A stretch of DNA of 64,000 bases, from the IMG/VR virus record IMGVR_UViG_3300007554_000005, positions 1 through 64,000 of that record; one strand, written 5' to 3'. How positions within the stretch are numbered: position 1 is the first letter of the stretch; every line of letters begins with the position of its first letter. The notes under the pieces were generated by a model, which saw only the letters and a program-made list of their open reading frames with translations, ran no database searches and was not told the origin of the DNA. The stretch comes from a virus. Shown piece by piece: positions 1 to 7,502 of the stretch. A program made the translations under genes and the position numbers.

Positions 1-1353
1 GTTACAGACGGTGACAACGTACGTCTGTCAATGCCTTTTAGCAAGGTAGACAAAGAGAGACGCATCGTCTCAGGATTTGCTACGCTTGATAACGTAGATA
101 GACAAGATGACATTGTAACCACAGAGGCATCAATCAGTGCCTTCTCAAAGTTTCGTGGGAACATTCGTGAAATGCACCAGCCACTAGCAGTCGGCAAAAT
201 GGTAGCATTTAAAGAAGAGAAATACTTTGATCCAGAATCCAAGAAGTTCTTCTCTGGAGTATATGTATCTGCATATGTTTCAAAAGGTGCACAAGACACC
301 TGGGAAAAGGTTCTTGATGGAACCCTATCTGGCTTTTCTATTGGCGGTCGCATGAATGAGTGGGACGACGCTTATGACGAGAAGATGGAAAAGCAAATTA
401 GAGTTATTAAAGAATATGACCTAGTAGAGCTGTCCTTAGTAGACACTCCAGCTAATCAATTTGCAAACATTATGTCTATCGAAAAGGTGGACGGCGTTGA
501 CGTCGTAAAGGGCGATGCATTTGATGTAGAGATTGAAAATGTTTTTTGGGATAATGAGTCTGGCATGGTAATGGTATCGGCAGAAGACTCAGCCGTAAGT
601 CCAGTAAATGGCAATGCTATGAAGAACATAGGTTTCGTTGAAAAGAATGACAACGAGAAAACAGAAATGATAAAGTTCTTAGTTGATAGTGCTAAAGGCA
701 TTAATCTTTCTAAGATGAACAAGGAGGAAGATCCTATGACTGAAGAAAACACAAATGCAGCAGAAGACGCTGTAGTTGAGAAATCAGACGAGATCGCTCC
801 AGAGGCAGATGCCGTAGTTGAGGCTGCAGACTCCGCAATGGAGAAGGCAGACGACGCTGAGGTTGTCAAGACAGACGACATGGATGAAGACGACATGGAG
901 GAGAAGGCTGATGAAGCCGATGCCACTGAGAAGTCAGCTGATATGGAGGAAGAGGACAAGTCTTATGAAGACAAGAAGTCTGATTCTGTTGAGGCAGCTG
1001 AAGAGGTATCTAAGTCAGACGATGTTTCTGTCGCTGTTGCTGAATTGCAGAGCGGTATTACATCAGCCTTTAGCGATCTTTCAGCAGTTATTAAGTCTCT
1101 TAACGAGCAAGTTGCTGATCTTAAGAAGTCACTCGATGGTGCCAATGCAGAGATTAAGTCCGTAAAGGACGAGGTTACTGCATCCAAGAGTGAGTTTAAC
1201 GAATTTGGCAAGCGAGTAGATGCTGTTGAGGCAGACACCGCTTTCCGTAAATCTGGCGATCTAGGCGAGATTGTTCAGGAAACTGAATCAGATATGGTTC
1301 AGAAATCCCTATGGGGCGGTCGTTTCCTCAAAACTGCCGACTTATTTAATTAA
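1..1353 (+). CDS. Prohead protease fused to acidic scaffold region (5' end outside window)
   Basis: The frame is open from base 1, so the start probably lies upstream; the first ATG seen is at 31. Numbering from that ATG, residues 1-160 resemble HK97/XkdF-type prohead proteases: a conserved His in 'REMHQ' (about residue 49) and a Ser in 'VELSLVDTPAN' (about 134) are the likely catalytic pair. From about residue 236 the protein becomes extremely Asp/Glu/Lys-rich and then forms a coiled coil (about 340-400), as in capsid scaffolds. The major capsid gene follows after 29 bases. The protease would cut scaffold and itself during capsid maturation. An internal start at 736 can make the scaffold alone. 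Family assignment is by motif and position. Confidence 0.8.
   Translation, partial: VTDGDNVRLSMPFSKVDKERRIVSGFATLDNVDRQDDIVTTEASISAFSKFRGNIREMHQPLAVGKMVAFKEEKYFDPESKKFFSGVYVSAYVSKGAQDTWEKVLDGTLSGFSIGGRMNEWDDAYDEKMEKQIRVIKEYDLVELSLVDTPANQFANIMSIEKVDGVDVVKGDAFDVEIENVFWDNESGMVMVSAEDSAVSPVNGNAMKNIGFVEKNDNEKTEMIKFLVDSAKGINLSKMNKEEDPMTEENTNAAEDAVVEKSDEIAPEADAVVEAADSAMEKADDAEVVKTDDMDEDDMEEKADEADATEKSADMEEEDKSYEDKKSDSVEAAEEVSKSDDVSVAVAELQSGITSAFSDLSAVIKSLNEQVADLKKSLDGANAEIKSVKDEVTASKSEFNEFGKRVDAVEADTAFRKSGDLGEIVQETESDMVQKSLWGGRFLKTADLFN
736..1353 (+). CDS. Nested scaffold protein from internal start
   Basis: A perfect Shine-Dalgarno AAGGAGG at 721-727 lies 8 bases before an in-frame ATG at 736 inside the protease gene. 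Initiation here would yield a 205-residue protein that starts 'MTEENTNAAEDAV', is highly acidic for about 90 residues and ends in a coiled coil. That is the composition of a capsid scaffold. The arrangement matches the known lambda C/Nu3 design, in which scaffold is the C-terminal part of the protease gene made from its own start. The ribosome site is seen directly; its use in vivo is inferred. Confidence 0.6.
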   Translation: MTEENTNAAEDAVVEKSDEIAPEADAVVEAADSAMEKADDAEVVKTDDMDEDDMEEKADEADATEKSADMEEEDKSYEDKKSDSVEAAEEVSKSDDVSVAVAELQSGITSAFSDLSAVIKSLNEQVADLKKSLDGANAEIKSVKDEVTASKSEFNEFGKRVDAVEADTAFRKSGDLGEIVQETESDMVQKSLWGGRFLKTADLFN

Positions 1354-1382
1354 GACAAAACAATCACTTAGGAGGTGACAAT

Positions 1383-2516
1383 ATGTCGGAAGAGATTATC
1401 AAAAATCAGCCAGGTGAAACTGGTGAGCTAGGTGGAACAGCACCTGGTACATTCCAAGGTCAGGGTGCATTCGCATCTGGTGGTATTGGTGGTGTGACTG
1501 ACCCAGGTGCAAGCACATTGGGCAACATTCCAACAGCCGAGTATGGCCTAACATCTGGTGGTAACGCTGTAAACCCTTCTGGTGATGCAGGTAGTGGTAT
1601 CCTACGCCCTGAACAGGCACGTCGTTTTATTGACTACGTATGGGATGCAACTGTACTCGCCAAAGATGGTCGCAGAGTTACTATGCGTGCAAACACCATG
1701 GAGCTCGAGAAGGTCAATGTTGGAGAGAGGGTTATCCGTGCAGCTGCACAAGCTGTCGGTGACTACACCAACACTGGTGCTCAGTTTACCAAGGTTGAGC
1801 TAACAACAAAGAAGATCCGTTTGGACTGGGAGGTCTCAGCTGAGGCCCTAGAAGATGGCGTCGAGGGTGCAGCCCTTGAGGACCACCTAGTACGCTTGAT
1901 GACAAATGCTTTTGCAAATGACATCGAGGACCTAGCAATTAACGGTGATGGATCTACAGGAGACTTCCTGTCGATCATGGATGGATTTGTCAACAAGGCA
2001 AAGACTGGTGGAGCACACGAGTCAGTCGTAACTGTTGCAAACAATGCATGGACCCCAGAGGTTATGCAGAACATCATCCTAGCCATGCCACGTAAGTACC
2101 GTGCAATCAAGAACAACCTTAAGTTCTATGCAGGTACAGACGTATTCCAGGGCATCGTAAAGAACAACGGAACCCTTGCAGACGCTATTGCTGAGGCCTT
2201 TGGCTCTCACCCAGGTGCTGCAGGAACACCAGCAGGTCGTGAAGCCTACCTAGGCGGAAGCGGTCAGACATTCGGTGGTGCTCGCACTACCCGTGTTCTA
2301 GGTGTTGAGGTCCAGGAAGTTCCTTACTACCCAGCTGGCTACATCGACCTGACATTCCCACAGAACCGTGTATGGGGATTCCAGCGAGACATCACAGTAA
2401 ACCGTGAATACAAGGCCAAGAAGGACACCATTGAATACACCGTATTCGTCCGCTTCGGCATCCAGTGGGAAGAGGAAGACGCTATTGCATTTGCGGATGC
2501 AGCAGCTGACGCTTAA
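1383..2516 (+). CDS. Major capsid protein (HK97 fold)
   Basis: The 377-residue product follows the protease/scaffold gene, as is standard for HK97-like capsid operons, with a strong ribosome site (AGGAGG at 1371-1376). Residues 1-75 are Gly/Pro-rich and low in complexity; the body contains stretches typical of phage major capsid proteins ('RFIDYVWDATVLAKDG', 'KKIRLDWEVSAEALEDG', 'VWGFQRDITVNREY'). It would form the icosahedral shell and be processed by the upstream protease. Codons look more C-ending (GAC, AAC) than in neighbours, fitting a highly expressed protein. A strong terminator follows. Identification rests on sequence feel and position. Confidence 0.85.
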   Translation: MSEEIIKNQPGETGELGGTAPGTFQGQGAFASGGIGGVTDPGASTLGNIPTAEYGLTSGGNAVNPSGDAGSGILRPEQARRFIDYVWDATVLAKDGRRVTMRANTMELEKVNVGERVIRAAAQAVGDYTNTGAQFTKVELTTKKIRLDWEVSAEALEDGVEGAALEDHLVRLMTNAFANDIEDLAINGDGSTGDFLSIMDGFVNKAKTGGAHESVVTVANNAWTPEVMQNIILAMPRKYRAIKNNLKFYAGTDVFQGIVKNNGTLADAIAEAFGSHPGAAGTPAGREAYLGGSGQTFGGARTTRVLGVEVQEVPYYPAGYIDLTFPQNRVWGFQRDITVNREYKAKKDTIEYTVFVRFGIQWEEEDAIAFADAAADA

Positions 2517-2537
2517 TCCAACTGAATAACCTTGAGA

Positions 2538-2575
2538 GGGGCAGGGGCTATCTGGCCTCTGTCCCTTTCATTTTT
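2538..2575 (+). terminator. Intrinsic terminator after major capsid gene
   Basis: Bases 2538-2548 (GGGGCAGGGGC) pair with 2555-2565 (GCCTCTGTCCC) in an 11-bp stem with two G-U pairs and a 6-base loop. A T-rich tract interrupted by CA follows (2566-2575). It would end the capsid transcript. Confidence 0.85.
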
Positions 2576-2578
2576 ATC

Positions 2579-2587
2579 TGCTATAAT
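2579..2587 (+). promoter_or_regulatory. Extended -10 promoter TGCTATAAT
   Basis: TGC immediately precedes TATAAT (2582-2587), four bases after the T tract of the upstream terminator. No good -35 box is visible because that place is taken by the terminator hairpin. The expected start near 2594 gives a short leader containing TAGGAGGAG before the gene at 2612. Confidence 0.7.
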
Positions 2588-2611
2588 ATTAAAAGAACCT
2601 TAGGAGGAGAA

Positions 2612-3070
2612 ATGGCAGAGTTTAACCCAGAAGCCACAGATGGTGATGGAGACGGATTTGTCCAGGACGGAACAGAGTTTGAGCGTCCAGTGGAAGAAGT
2701 TTCTGTAGAGCCAGAAGTTGCAGAAGAGCCAGCTGTAGAGCTAGCTGAAGAAGTAAAGGGAGATGAAGTTATTTCATCCCCAGAGCGTCCAGTAGACGCA
2801 GAGCCAGTAGAGCAGGCCCTAGCACCAGTTGCTGACGGAGTCATCGGAACTGGCACAAAGAAGAAGCCAGCAAAGAAGAAGCCAGCTGCAAAGCAGGCAT
2901 CTGACAAGGAAGAGACTGTAGCACTATACTCAACACGTAATGTAACTTGGGTTGGTGTGGGTAGAGTCCTAACTGGACTTAATCTAGTTCCAAAGTCTCA
3001 GGCAGACAAGTGGATTGGACGAGACCACATTCGTGTAGCTGATGCTGCCGAGGTATCCAAGGAGCTTTAA
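2612..3070 (+). CDS. Structural protein with N-terminal Ca-binding-like motif
   Basis: This 152-residue protein starts with 'NPEATDGDGDGFVQDGTEFE', a Asp-rich DxDxDG loop like those of EF-hand or dockerin calcium sites and, from general knowledge, recurrent in actinophage proteins. An acidic Val/Glu/Pro-rich middle follows (25-85), then a Lys/Ala/Pro segment (about 90-103). A conserved-looking C-terminal domain spans 108-152 ('YSTRNVTWVGVGRVLTGLN'). It lies between capsid and connector genes, so it is probably a head protein such as a decoration or head-fibre component. No precise function can be assigned. Confidence 0.65.
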   Translation: MAEFNPEATDGDGDGFVQDGTEFERPVEEVSVEPEVAEEPAVELAEEVKGDEVISSPERPVDAEPVEQALAPVADGVIGTGTKKKPAKKKPAAKQASDKEETVALYSTRNVTWVGVGRVLTGLNLVPKSQADKWIGRDHIRVADAAEVSKEL

Positions 3071-3076
3071 GCTATA

Positions 3077-3958
3077 ATGGAAATACTGAGAGTTCCGCCA
3101 TATGATGTTGTAGAAGCAACACTTACTATACCGACTGGGTTTTCTAGTCAAACGTTTACTGCTTCAATTACAGATATGGCGGATCTTTCTGTATCCACTC
3201 AAGAGTTTTCTGGTGAGTCTGGAGAAGAGTTTTCTATTAGCTTGAGTGCTAAGTATGATAACAATTACTACATTGAGATCACCACTGCAGACGGAGCAAT
3301 TGTAATTCACGATACATATGAGGTAGTTAGGCCATACGTTCTTGCAGTCAATAAAGCAACAACAGCTTCTGAAATAGCTGCCTATGCTGCCAATGAGGAA
3401 TTAGCCAGGGCAGTTATTGACTCAGTCATTCCAGATGGATTCTATTACCAAAAAAAGACCCTAGAGGTTCCTGGTAATGGTACAGACTTTCTTCCAGTAT
3501 GGGATAGAGTCATCAAGGTTAACGAAGTTTATGAAAACAACGTTCTGGTAACTGACAGAACTTTTGCAATGTCAAAGGATAAAACAGCCATTGTGGTTGT
3601 TGTAGAGGGAACAGACAACAGATCAGAAGGTGCACCAATTATGTTGCCTGCAGCAGCCTCTGATAGCGGAGTTGTAGGATACACATATCTAGACTTTCCA
3701 AAGAGAAATGACTACAGGGTTGTAGTTGATCATGGATACCCAACGGTACCGTCCGATATCGTAAAGGCAACAGAGCTACTGATTAATGATATTGAGTGTG
3801 GAAAGCTAGAGTACTATAAGAGGTACGTAACAAGCTACAACACTGACCAGTTTAAGATTCAGTTCGACAAGGCTATTTTTGAAGGTACTGGAAACCTAAT
3901 TGTAGATAAGATTTTATCCAAGTACCACAAGTCAATCACCAAACTTGGAGTGTTATAA
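3077..3958 (+). CDS. Head-to-tail connector/adaptor protein with extra N-terminal domain
   Basis: The 293-residue product has a beta-rich N-terminal part (1-95, immunoglobulin-like in pattern) and a C-terminal part whose end ('PSDIVKATELLINDIECGKLEYYKRYVTSYNTD') resembles helical gp6/gp15-type head-tail adaptors. Its stop overlaps the start of the next gene (TAATG). A TATAAT at 3073-3078 overlaps the start codon and so cannot serve this ATG as a promoter. AAGGAG at 3059-3064 is 12 bases upstream, a rather long spacing. Function is inferred from position and helical pattern. Confidence 0.55.
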   Translation: MEILRVPPYDVVEATLTIPTGFSSQTFTASITDMADLSVSTQEFSGESGEEFSISLSAKYDNNYYIEITTADGAIVIHDTYEVVRPYVLAVNKATTASEIAAYAANEELARAVIDSVIPDGFYYQKKTLEVPGNGTDFLPVWDRVIKVNEVYENNVLVTDRTFAMSKDKTAIVVVVEGTDNRSEGAPIMLPAAASDSGVVGYTYLDFPKRNDYRVVVDHGYPTVPSDIVKATELLINDIECGKLEYYKRYVTSYNTDQFKIQFDKAIFEGTGNLIVDKILSKYHKSITKLGVL

Positions 3959-4407
3959 TGGCAGACTGCAATACGGGAGATTACCAATTTCCGCTATCGG
4001 CAGAAATATACCACCCAATAGTTGAGCAAGGCTCCTACGGTAACGTTAAAAAGCAATGGATGTTTGATAGGACAATAAGTCTAAGCCTGTCTACACCAGG
4101 AACTGCCATGAAAGAAGAGGTAGCTCCTAACGTCAACATAACACAGGAAAAGATACTTGTTGGCAGGTCCAAGGGAGACCTAAGAATATCATCTTCAGAT
4201 GGAAATAATGCCATTACAAATATTGTAGTCACAAACATCAAAGATAGCAACTGTAATCCAATCTATGTAGAAACTTCTGGGTCTAGAGTAAACAAGTCAA
4301 CTATCTTTGAGGTAGCAAGCCAGGAACCATTTGTAGGTCCATTTGGAAGCGTAGAGTATTACAAGATCGTATTGCGTAGGTCTGAGAACCAGGCGGTAGA
4401 TATTTAA
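3958..4407 (+). CDS. Putative head-closure (stopper) protein
   Basis: This 149-residue, beta-rich protein is translationally coupled to genes on both sides through TAATG overlaps. It sits between the putative adaptor and a gp10-like neck protein, the place usually held by the head-completion or stopper protein that closes the portal channel after packaging. No diagnostic motif was recognised, so the role is a positional inference. Confidence 0.5.
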   Translation: MADCNTGDYQFPLSAEIYHPIVEQGSYGNVKKQWMFDRTISLSLSTPGTAMKEEVAPNVNITQEKILVGRSKGDLRISSSDGNNAITNIVVTNIKDSNCNPIYVETSGSRVNKSTIFEVASQEPFVGPFGSVEYYKIVLRRSENQAVDI

Positions 4408-5075
4408 TGAAGGTAGTATTTAATGACAAGCAGCTGATGAAAGATATGAACTCTCTAGTTCAGTATACACAGGGCTTCCTTGAGGGCACAGAGCTTGCTA
4501 AGTCAGCAATACTAAATAAGCTAGGCAAAGATGTCATAGAGGCATTAAAGAATTTTGTAGACTCAAATGCTAGGGTAAACCCCTCAGCACTAAACCATAT
4601 ATACGAGTGGTCAATGACAGGCACACCAGCTGGAAGACTATTTGATATTGACTATTTGGTTACTGGTGCTGGCCTATCCTTTAACTCAACCTTTAGACAG
4701 TCAACGTCAATTCAAGATGGTTCAACAACGCCATTCTATGATAAGGCTAGGATTATGGAAGAAGGAATCCCAGTAACAATTAGACCCAAGGGCAGAGTCC
4801 TAGCATTTAATGATAATGGTGAGCAGGTCTTTACAAGCAAGCCAGTTGTTGTTACAAATCCTGGAGGGCAAGAAACCACTGGGTCATTTGATCGAGTAAT
4901 TAATTCCTTCTTTGAGAGCTACTTTACTCAGTCATACATTAGGTCCAGTGGAATATTCGACTACTTAAAGAACCCATTTCCTTATGCGAATAATATGCAG
5001 AGGGGCCTCCGTGGAGGAAAGTCCTACGGAAAGACCGTTGGATATAACTGGGCATCAGGAGGTGCAGCAGCATAA
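4407..5075 (+). CDS. HK97 gp10-like neck/tail-completion protein
   Basis: The 222-residue product has an alpha-helical N terminus, then a segment 'YDKARIMEEGIPVTIRPKGRVLAF' that resembles the HK97 gp10/minor tail completion family seen at this place in many siphoviruses. It ends in a Gly/Ala-rich tail. It overlaps both neighbours by the TAATG arrangement, which suggests stoichiometric translation of connector components. Family assignment is moderate; another minor structural role is possible. Confidence 0.5.
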   Translation: MKVVFNDKQLMKDMNSLVQYTQGFLEGTELAKSAILNKLGKDVIEALKNFVDSNARVNPSALNHIYEWSMTGTPAGRLFDIDYLVTGAGLSFNSTFRQSTSIQDGSTTPFYDKARIMEEGIPVTIRPKGRVLAFNDNGEQVFTSKPVVVTNPGGQETTGSFDRVINSFFESYFTQSYIRSSGIFDYLKNPFPYANNMQRGLRGGKSYGKTVGYNWASGGAAA

Positions 5076-5623
5076 TGTCAATTTACTACCCACCAGTTTT
5101 TCTTAATGCTTATATGCAAGAAAAGGTCTCCGAATACTTTTCCGACAACCCACTGAACGGCTTTGATGGAGATACGACACTTCCATTTTTTCCTACTAGC
5201 CCCACAGATATTGATACACTAACCGAAACCTTTCCAAATGGAAATGGTCAGTTTGCTGTATACGATAGAATGTTTAAAATGAGGAGAAGCCCATTCCCAC
5301 ACATAAAGTCAGAGCAGCTACTTTACTATTTTTACGCTACTGGTGAAAACCCCATTCCATTTATAATTGAGGTTGCCCAGCAAGTTCAAGACTTGCTAGA
5401 TAACGGTGATGAGTCTGCACAGGACTTGAATGACTGGATTCGTGCAAGGCAAAGCTCAGACAATCCTCTGGTAGATGAGGCAGGCACCCCATTTGAGTTT
5501 GTATACTTTCATGACATCAAGGTTTACCAGTTAGAAGAAACCAGGGACATTGTTGACTTTGGAACAGCCAGAACTTTTGCAGGTAACAAAATAATTATTG
5601 ACTATAATTGGCACAAATCGTAA
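5075..5623 (+). CDS. Tail terminator protein
   Basis: A 182-residue protein placed directly before the major tail protein gene, the usual place of the tail terminator that caps the tail tube and joins it to the head. The sequence holds an alpha/beta pattern ('EQLLYYFYATGENPIPFIIEVAQQVQDLLD') and a C-terminal beta strand ('RTFAGNKIIIDYNW') compatible with that fold. The assignment is mostly positional. Confidence 0.55.
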   Translation: MSIYYPPVFLNAYMQEKVSEYFSDNPLNGFDGDTTLPFFPTSPTDIDTLTETFPNGNGQFAVYDRMFKMRRSPFPHIKSEQLLYYFYATGENPIPFIIEVAQQVQDLLDNGDESAQDLNDWIRARQSSDNPLVDEAGTPFEFVYFHDIKVYQLEETRDIVDFGTARTFAGNKIIIDYNWHKS

Positions 5624-5642
5624 TTATATCATAATCGTCCTG

Positions 5643-5648
5643 TATAAT
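5643..5648 (+). promoter_or_regulatory. -10 box upstream of major tail protein
   Basis: TATAAT occurs in the 78-base gap before the major tail gene, which would give a leader of about 50 bases carrying GAGGTG at 5690-5695. No clear -35 box is seen. Confidence 0.5.
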
Positions 5649-5701
5649 TAGTAATGAGGAAACACGCCCAATTATTCTAACGAAAATGAGGTGAATAAAT
5701 T

Positions 5702-6340
5702 ATGGCATATACACGTGGTTCGAGTACCAACATTATCGTTGGTGCCGCATCTTTGTTTACGTACGGTACAACACTAACCGACGCAGACCTACCAGCCTAC
5801 ACTGCAGCTCAGTCATTCCGCGAGGATCTCTCGGACGACCTTGACTTCACAAACGTAGGTTACACCATGAACGGTTTGGAGCTTCAGTTCCAGCCAGACT
5901 TCGGTGAAGTACAGGTTGACCAGGTTCTTGACGTTGCTAAGCTGTACAAGCAGGGCATGCAGGTAAACATGAACACAACTTTTGCTGAGGCTACTCTAGA
6001 GAACTTGCTAGTTGCAATTGCTGCATCTGACAACGACCTATCTTCCCTTACAGGAACTGGCATCGGATCAAACTCTCAGGAGCTATTGATCAACGCTGGT
6101 AACTTGGGTGAGTGTCCAGTAGAGCGTGGACTTGTTGCTGTTGGTCCTGGTACAGGTGACTGTGCTCCAACAGAGCAGGTAGAGCGTGTCTACGTTGCAT
6201 ACCGTGCGTTGTCGATTGACAATGTTACAGTTTCTGCAAAGCGTGACGAGGCTTCTATGTTCGACGTATCATTCCGATTGCTACCAAACGACTCTGGTGC
6301 ATACGGTAAGATCGTTGACCGCACAATCCCAGCTAGCTAA
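5702..6340 (+). CDS. Major tail (tube) protein
   Basis: The 212-residue product begins 'MAYTRGSSTNIIVGAASLF' and is rich in beta-strand patterns and small residues. Its position between the tail terminator and tail-assembly chaperones is the standard one. The codon choice is unusually C-ending and CGT-rich relative to its neighbours, like the capsid gene, fitting very high expression. It has its own promoter and is followed at once by a strong terminator. It would polymerise into the tail tube around the tape measure. Confidence 0.85.
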   Translation: MAYTRGSSTNIIVGAASLFTYGTTLTDADLPAYTAAQSFREDLSDDLDFTNVGYTMNGLELQFQPDFGEVQVDQVLDVAKLYKQGMQVNMNTTFAEATLENLLVAIAASDNDLSSLTGTGIGSNSQELLINAGNLGECPVERGLVAVGPGTGDCAPTEQVERVYVAYRALSIDNVTVSAKRDEASMFDVSFRLLPNDSGAYGKIVDRTIPAS

Positions 6341-6363
6341 TAGCTGCAAATATAACTTAATAG

Positions 6364-6395
6364 AACTGCCCTGGCTACGGCTGGGGCAGTTTTTT
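6364..6395 (+). terminator. Strong intrinsic terminator after major tail gene
   Basis: Bases 6364-6375 (AACTGCCCTGGC) pair with 6380-6391 in a 12-bp stem with two G-U pairs, closed by the stable TACG tetraloop. An uninterrupted run of six T follows from 6390. Confidence 0.93.
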
Positions 6396-6403
6396 GCTAT
6401 AAT
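6395..6403 (+). promoter_or_regulatory. Extended -10 promoter for leaderless chaperone gene
   Basis: TGCTATAAT (TATAAT 6398-6403) begins as the terminator T run ends. The next gene's ATG lies only 5 bases after the box, where transcription should begin, so the mRNA is predicted to be leaderless. Confidence 0.75.
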
Positions 6404-6408
6404 GGAGT

Positions 6409-7089
6409 ATGGCCAATAAAGTGTATGAGAGCTCTACTGTAGAGTTAATTGACGGAACCCAGATTTATATTACCCCACTAAAGATATTTTACCTAAGAGA
6501 TTTTATGTCTAAGTTTTCAGAAATAGAAAATGCATCCACAGAAGATGAAAAGATAGATGTTCTCATTGAGTGCGTTGCCTTTGCTATGAATCAGTTTAGA
6601 CCAGAGATAGCATCCCCAGAATTAGTAGCTGATAGTATGGACATAAAAACGATGTATAAGGTTGTAGAAATTGCTGGAGGAATCTCCTTTTCAGAGAAAG
6701 CCGAGAGTGGCTCCAAGCCAGTTGGTGAAGGCTCTGGCTCTAGCTGGGAAGAACTAGATTTAGTTAAGCTAGAATCAAAAGCATTTTTGTTGGGAATCTG
6801 GAAAGACTTCTATGAGCTAGAGACCTCAATCTCCATGCCAGAGCTTATTGCAATATTGGAGTCTAAGAGCGAATCAGACTATGCTGATAAGAAGTTTCTT
6901 GCAGCTATCCAGGGGGTAGACTTGGAGAAGGATCAAGGTAGACAGGATGAGTGGACAAAGCTAAAGGAAAAGGTGTTCGGCCCAAAGAAGACAGAGGAGC
7001 AGGAAAACGATGTCACGTCACTGACAGGTAAGAAGGCTGCCGATGCTGGATTTGGCATTGGAATGGGGCTTTCCTACGAGAAACTCTAG
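6409..7089 (+). CDS. Tail-assembly chaperone, long form (G-T-like)
   Basis: This 226-residue protein precedes the tape-measure gene and resembles siphovirus tail-assembly chaperones. Residues 1-95 ('ELIDGTQIYITPLKIFYLRDFMS') are clearly homologous to the whole of the next gene product. A Gly/Ser linker (about 98-112) leads to a C-terminal domain ('SMPELIAILESKSESDYADKK') typical of the T domain that other phages append by ribosomal frameshift. Here the fusion is encoded in a single frame. Chaperones of this kind hold the tape measure until the tube polymerises. Predicted leaderless. Confidence 0.75.
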   Translation: MANKVYESSTVELIDGTQIYITPLKIFYLRDFMSKFSEIENASTEDEKIDVLIECVAFAMNQFRPEIASPELVADSMDIKTMYKVVEIAGGISFSEKAESGSKPVGEGSGSSWEELDLVKLESKAFLLGIWKDFYELETSISMPELIAILESKSESDYADKKFLAAIQGVDLEKDQGRQDEWTKLKEKVFGPKKTEEQENDVTSLTGKKAADAGFGIGMGLSYEKL

Positions 7090-7107
7090 TAAAAACAAGG
7101 CTCTGTA

Positions 7108-7116
7108 TGGTATAAT
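7108..7116 (+). promoter_or_regulatory. Extended -10 promoter TGGTATAAT
   Basis: TGG plus TATAAT (7111-7116) lies in the gap between the two chaperone genes. A start near 7123 would give a leader of about 30 bases that includes GGAAGAGGAG before the ATG at 7154. Confidence 0.7.
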
Positions 7117-7153
7117 TAGTAATCACAACAAGTGGTAAAAGGAAGAGGAGACA

Positions 7154-7480
7154 ATGGCTACAACCGTTAACGAAAACAAGGTTCTAAAGCTAATTGATGG
7201 GACAGAGATTAACGTTCGCCCGCTAAAGATCTCGTTGCTTCGTGACTTCACAAAGAAGTTCGAGGACATCGCAGATGTTGCAGACAACAATGAAAAGTCA
7301 ATGGATATTCTCATGGCTTGTGTCCAGATCGCAATGAAACAGTATAACGCTGATCTTGCAGGAGACATCAAAGCACTAGAGGATAATATAGATCTACCAA
7401 CCGTCTATAAGATCATTGAAGAAGCATCTGGCATTAATATGACAGAAGCTTTAGGTGGTAACTCTCTACCTAATAAGTAG
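7154..7480 (+). CDS. Tail-assembly chaperone, short form (G-like)
   Basis: The 108-residue product aligns over its full length with the N-terminal domain of the preceding gene ('KLIDGTEINVRPLKISLLRDFTKKF' against 'ELIDGTQIYITPLKIFYLRDFMSKF', in pieces) but lacks the C-terminal T-like domain. It is thus a tandem duplicate. It has its own promoter and a good ribosome site, so its amount can be set apart from the long form. No slippery heptamer leading to another frame was noticed at its end. It probably assists tape-measure folding and tube assembly. Confidence 0.75.
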   Translation: MATTVNENKVLKLIDGTEINVRPLKISLLRDFTKKFEDIADVADNNEKSMDILMACVQIAMKQYNADLAGDIKALEDNIDLPTVYKIIEEASGINMTEALGGNSLPNK

Positions 7481-7502
7481 AACAACACGAGGTGCTTAAT
7501 GA

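Noticed and set aside
456-959. 167-codon minus-strand frame opposite the protease/scaffold gene
   Set aside because: Its Ser-rich product is simply the complement of the acidic GAA/GAC/GCA codons of the scaffold; no ribosome site or promoter is visible.
3073-3078. TATAAT overlapping the start codon of the gene at 3077
   Set aside because: Transcription from it would start inside the gene and miss the ATG; it is not listed as a promoter.
6680-6760. Programmed frameshift between chaperone domains
   Set aside because: The long chaperone reads through in one frame; no slippery heptamer was needed or noticed at the linker.
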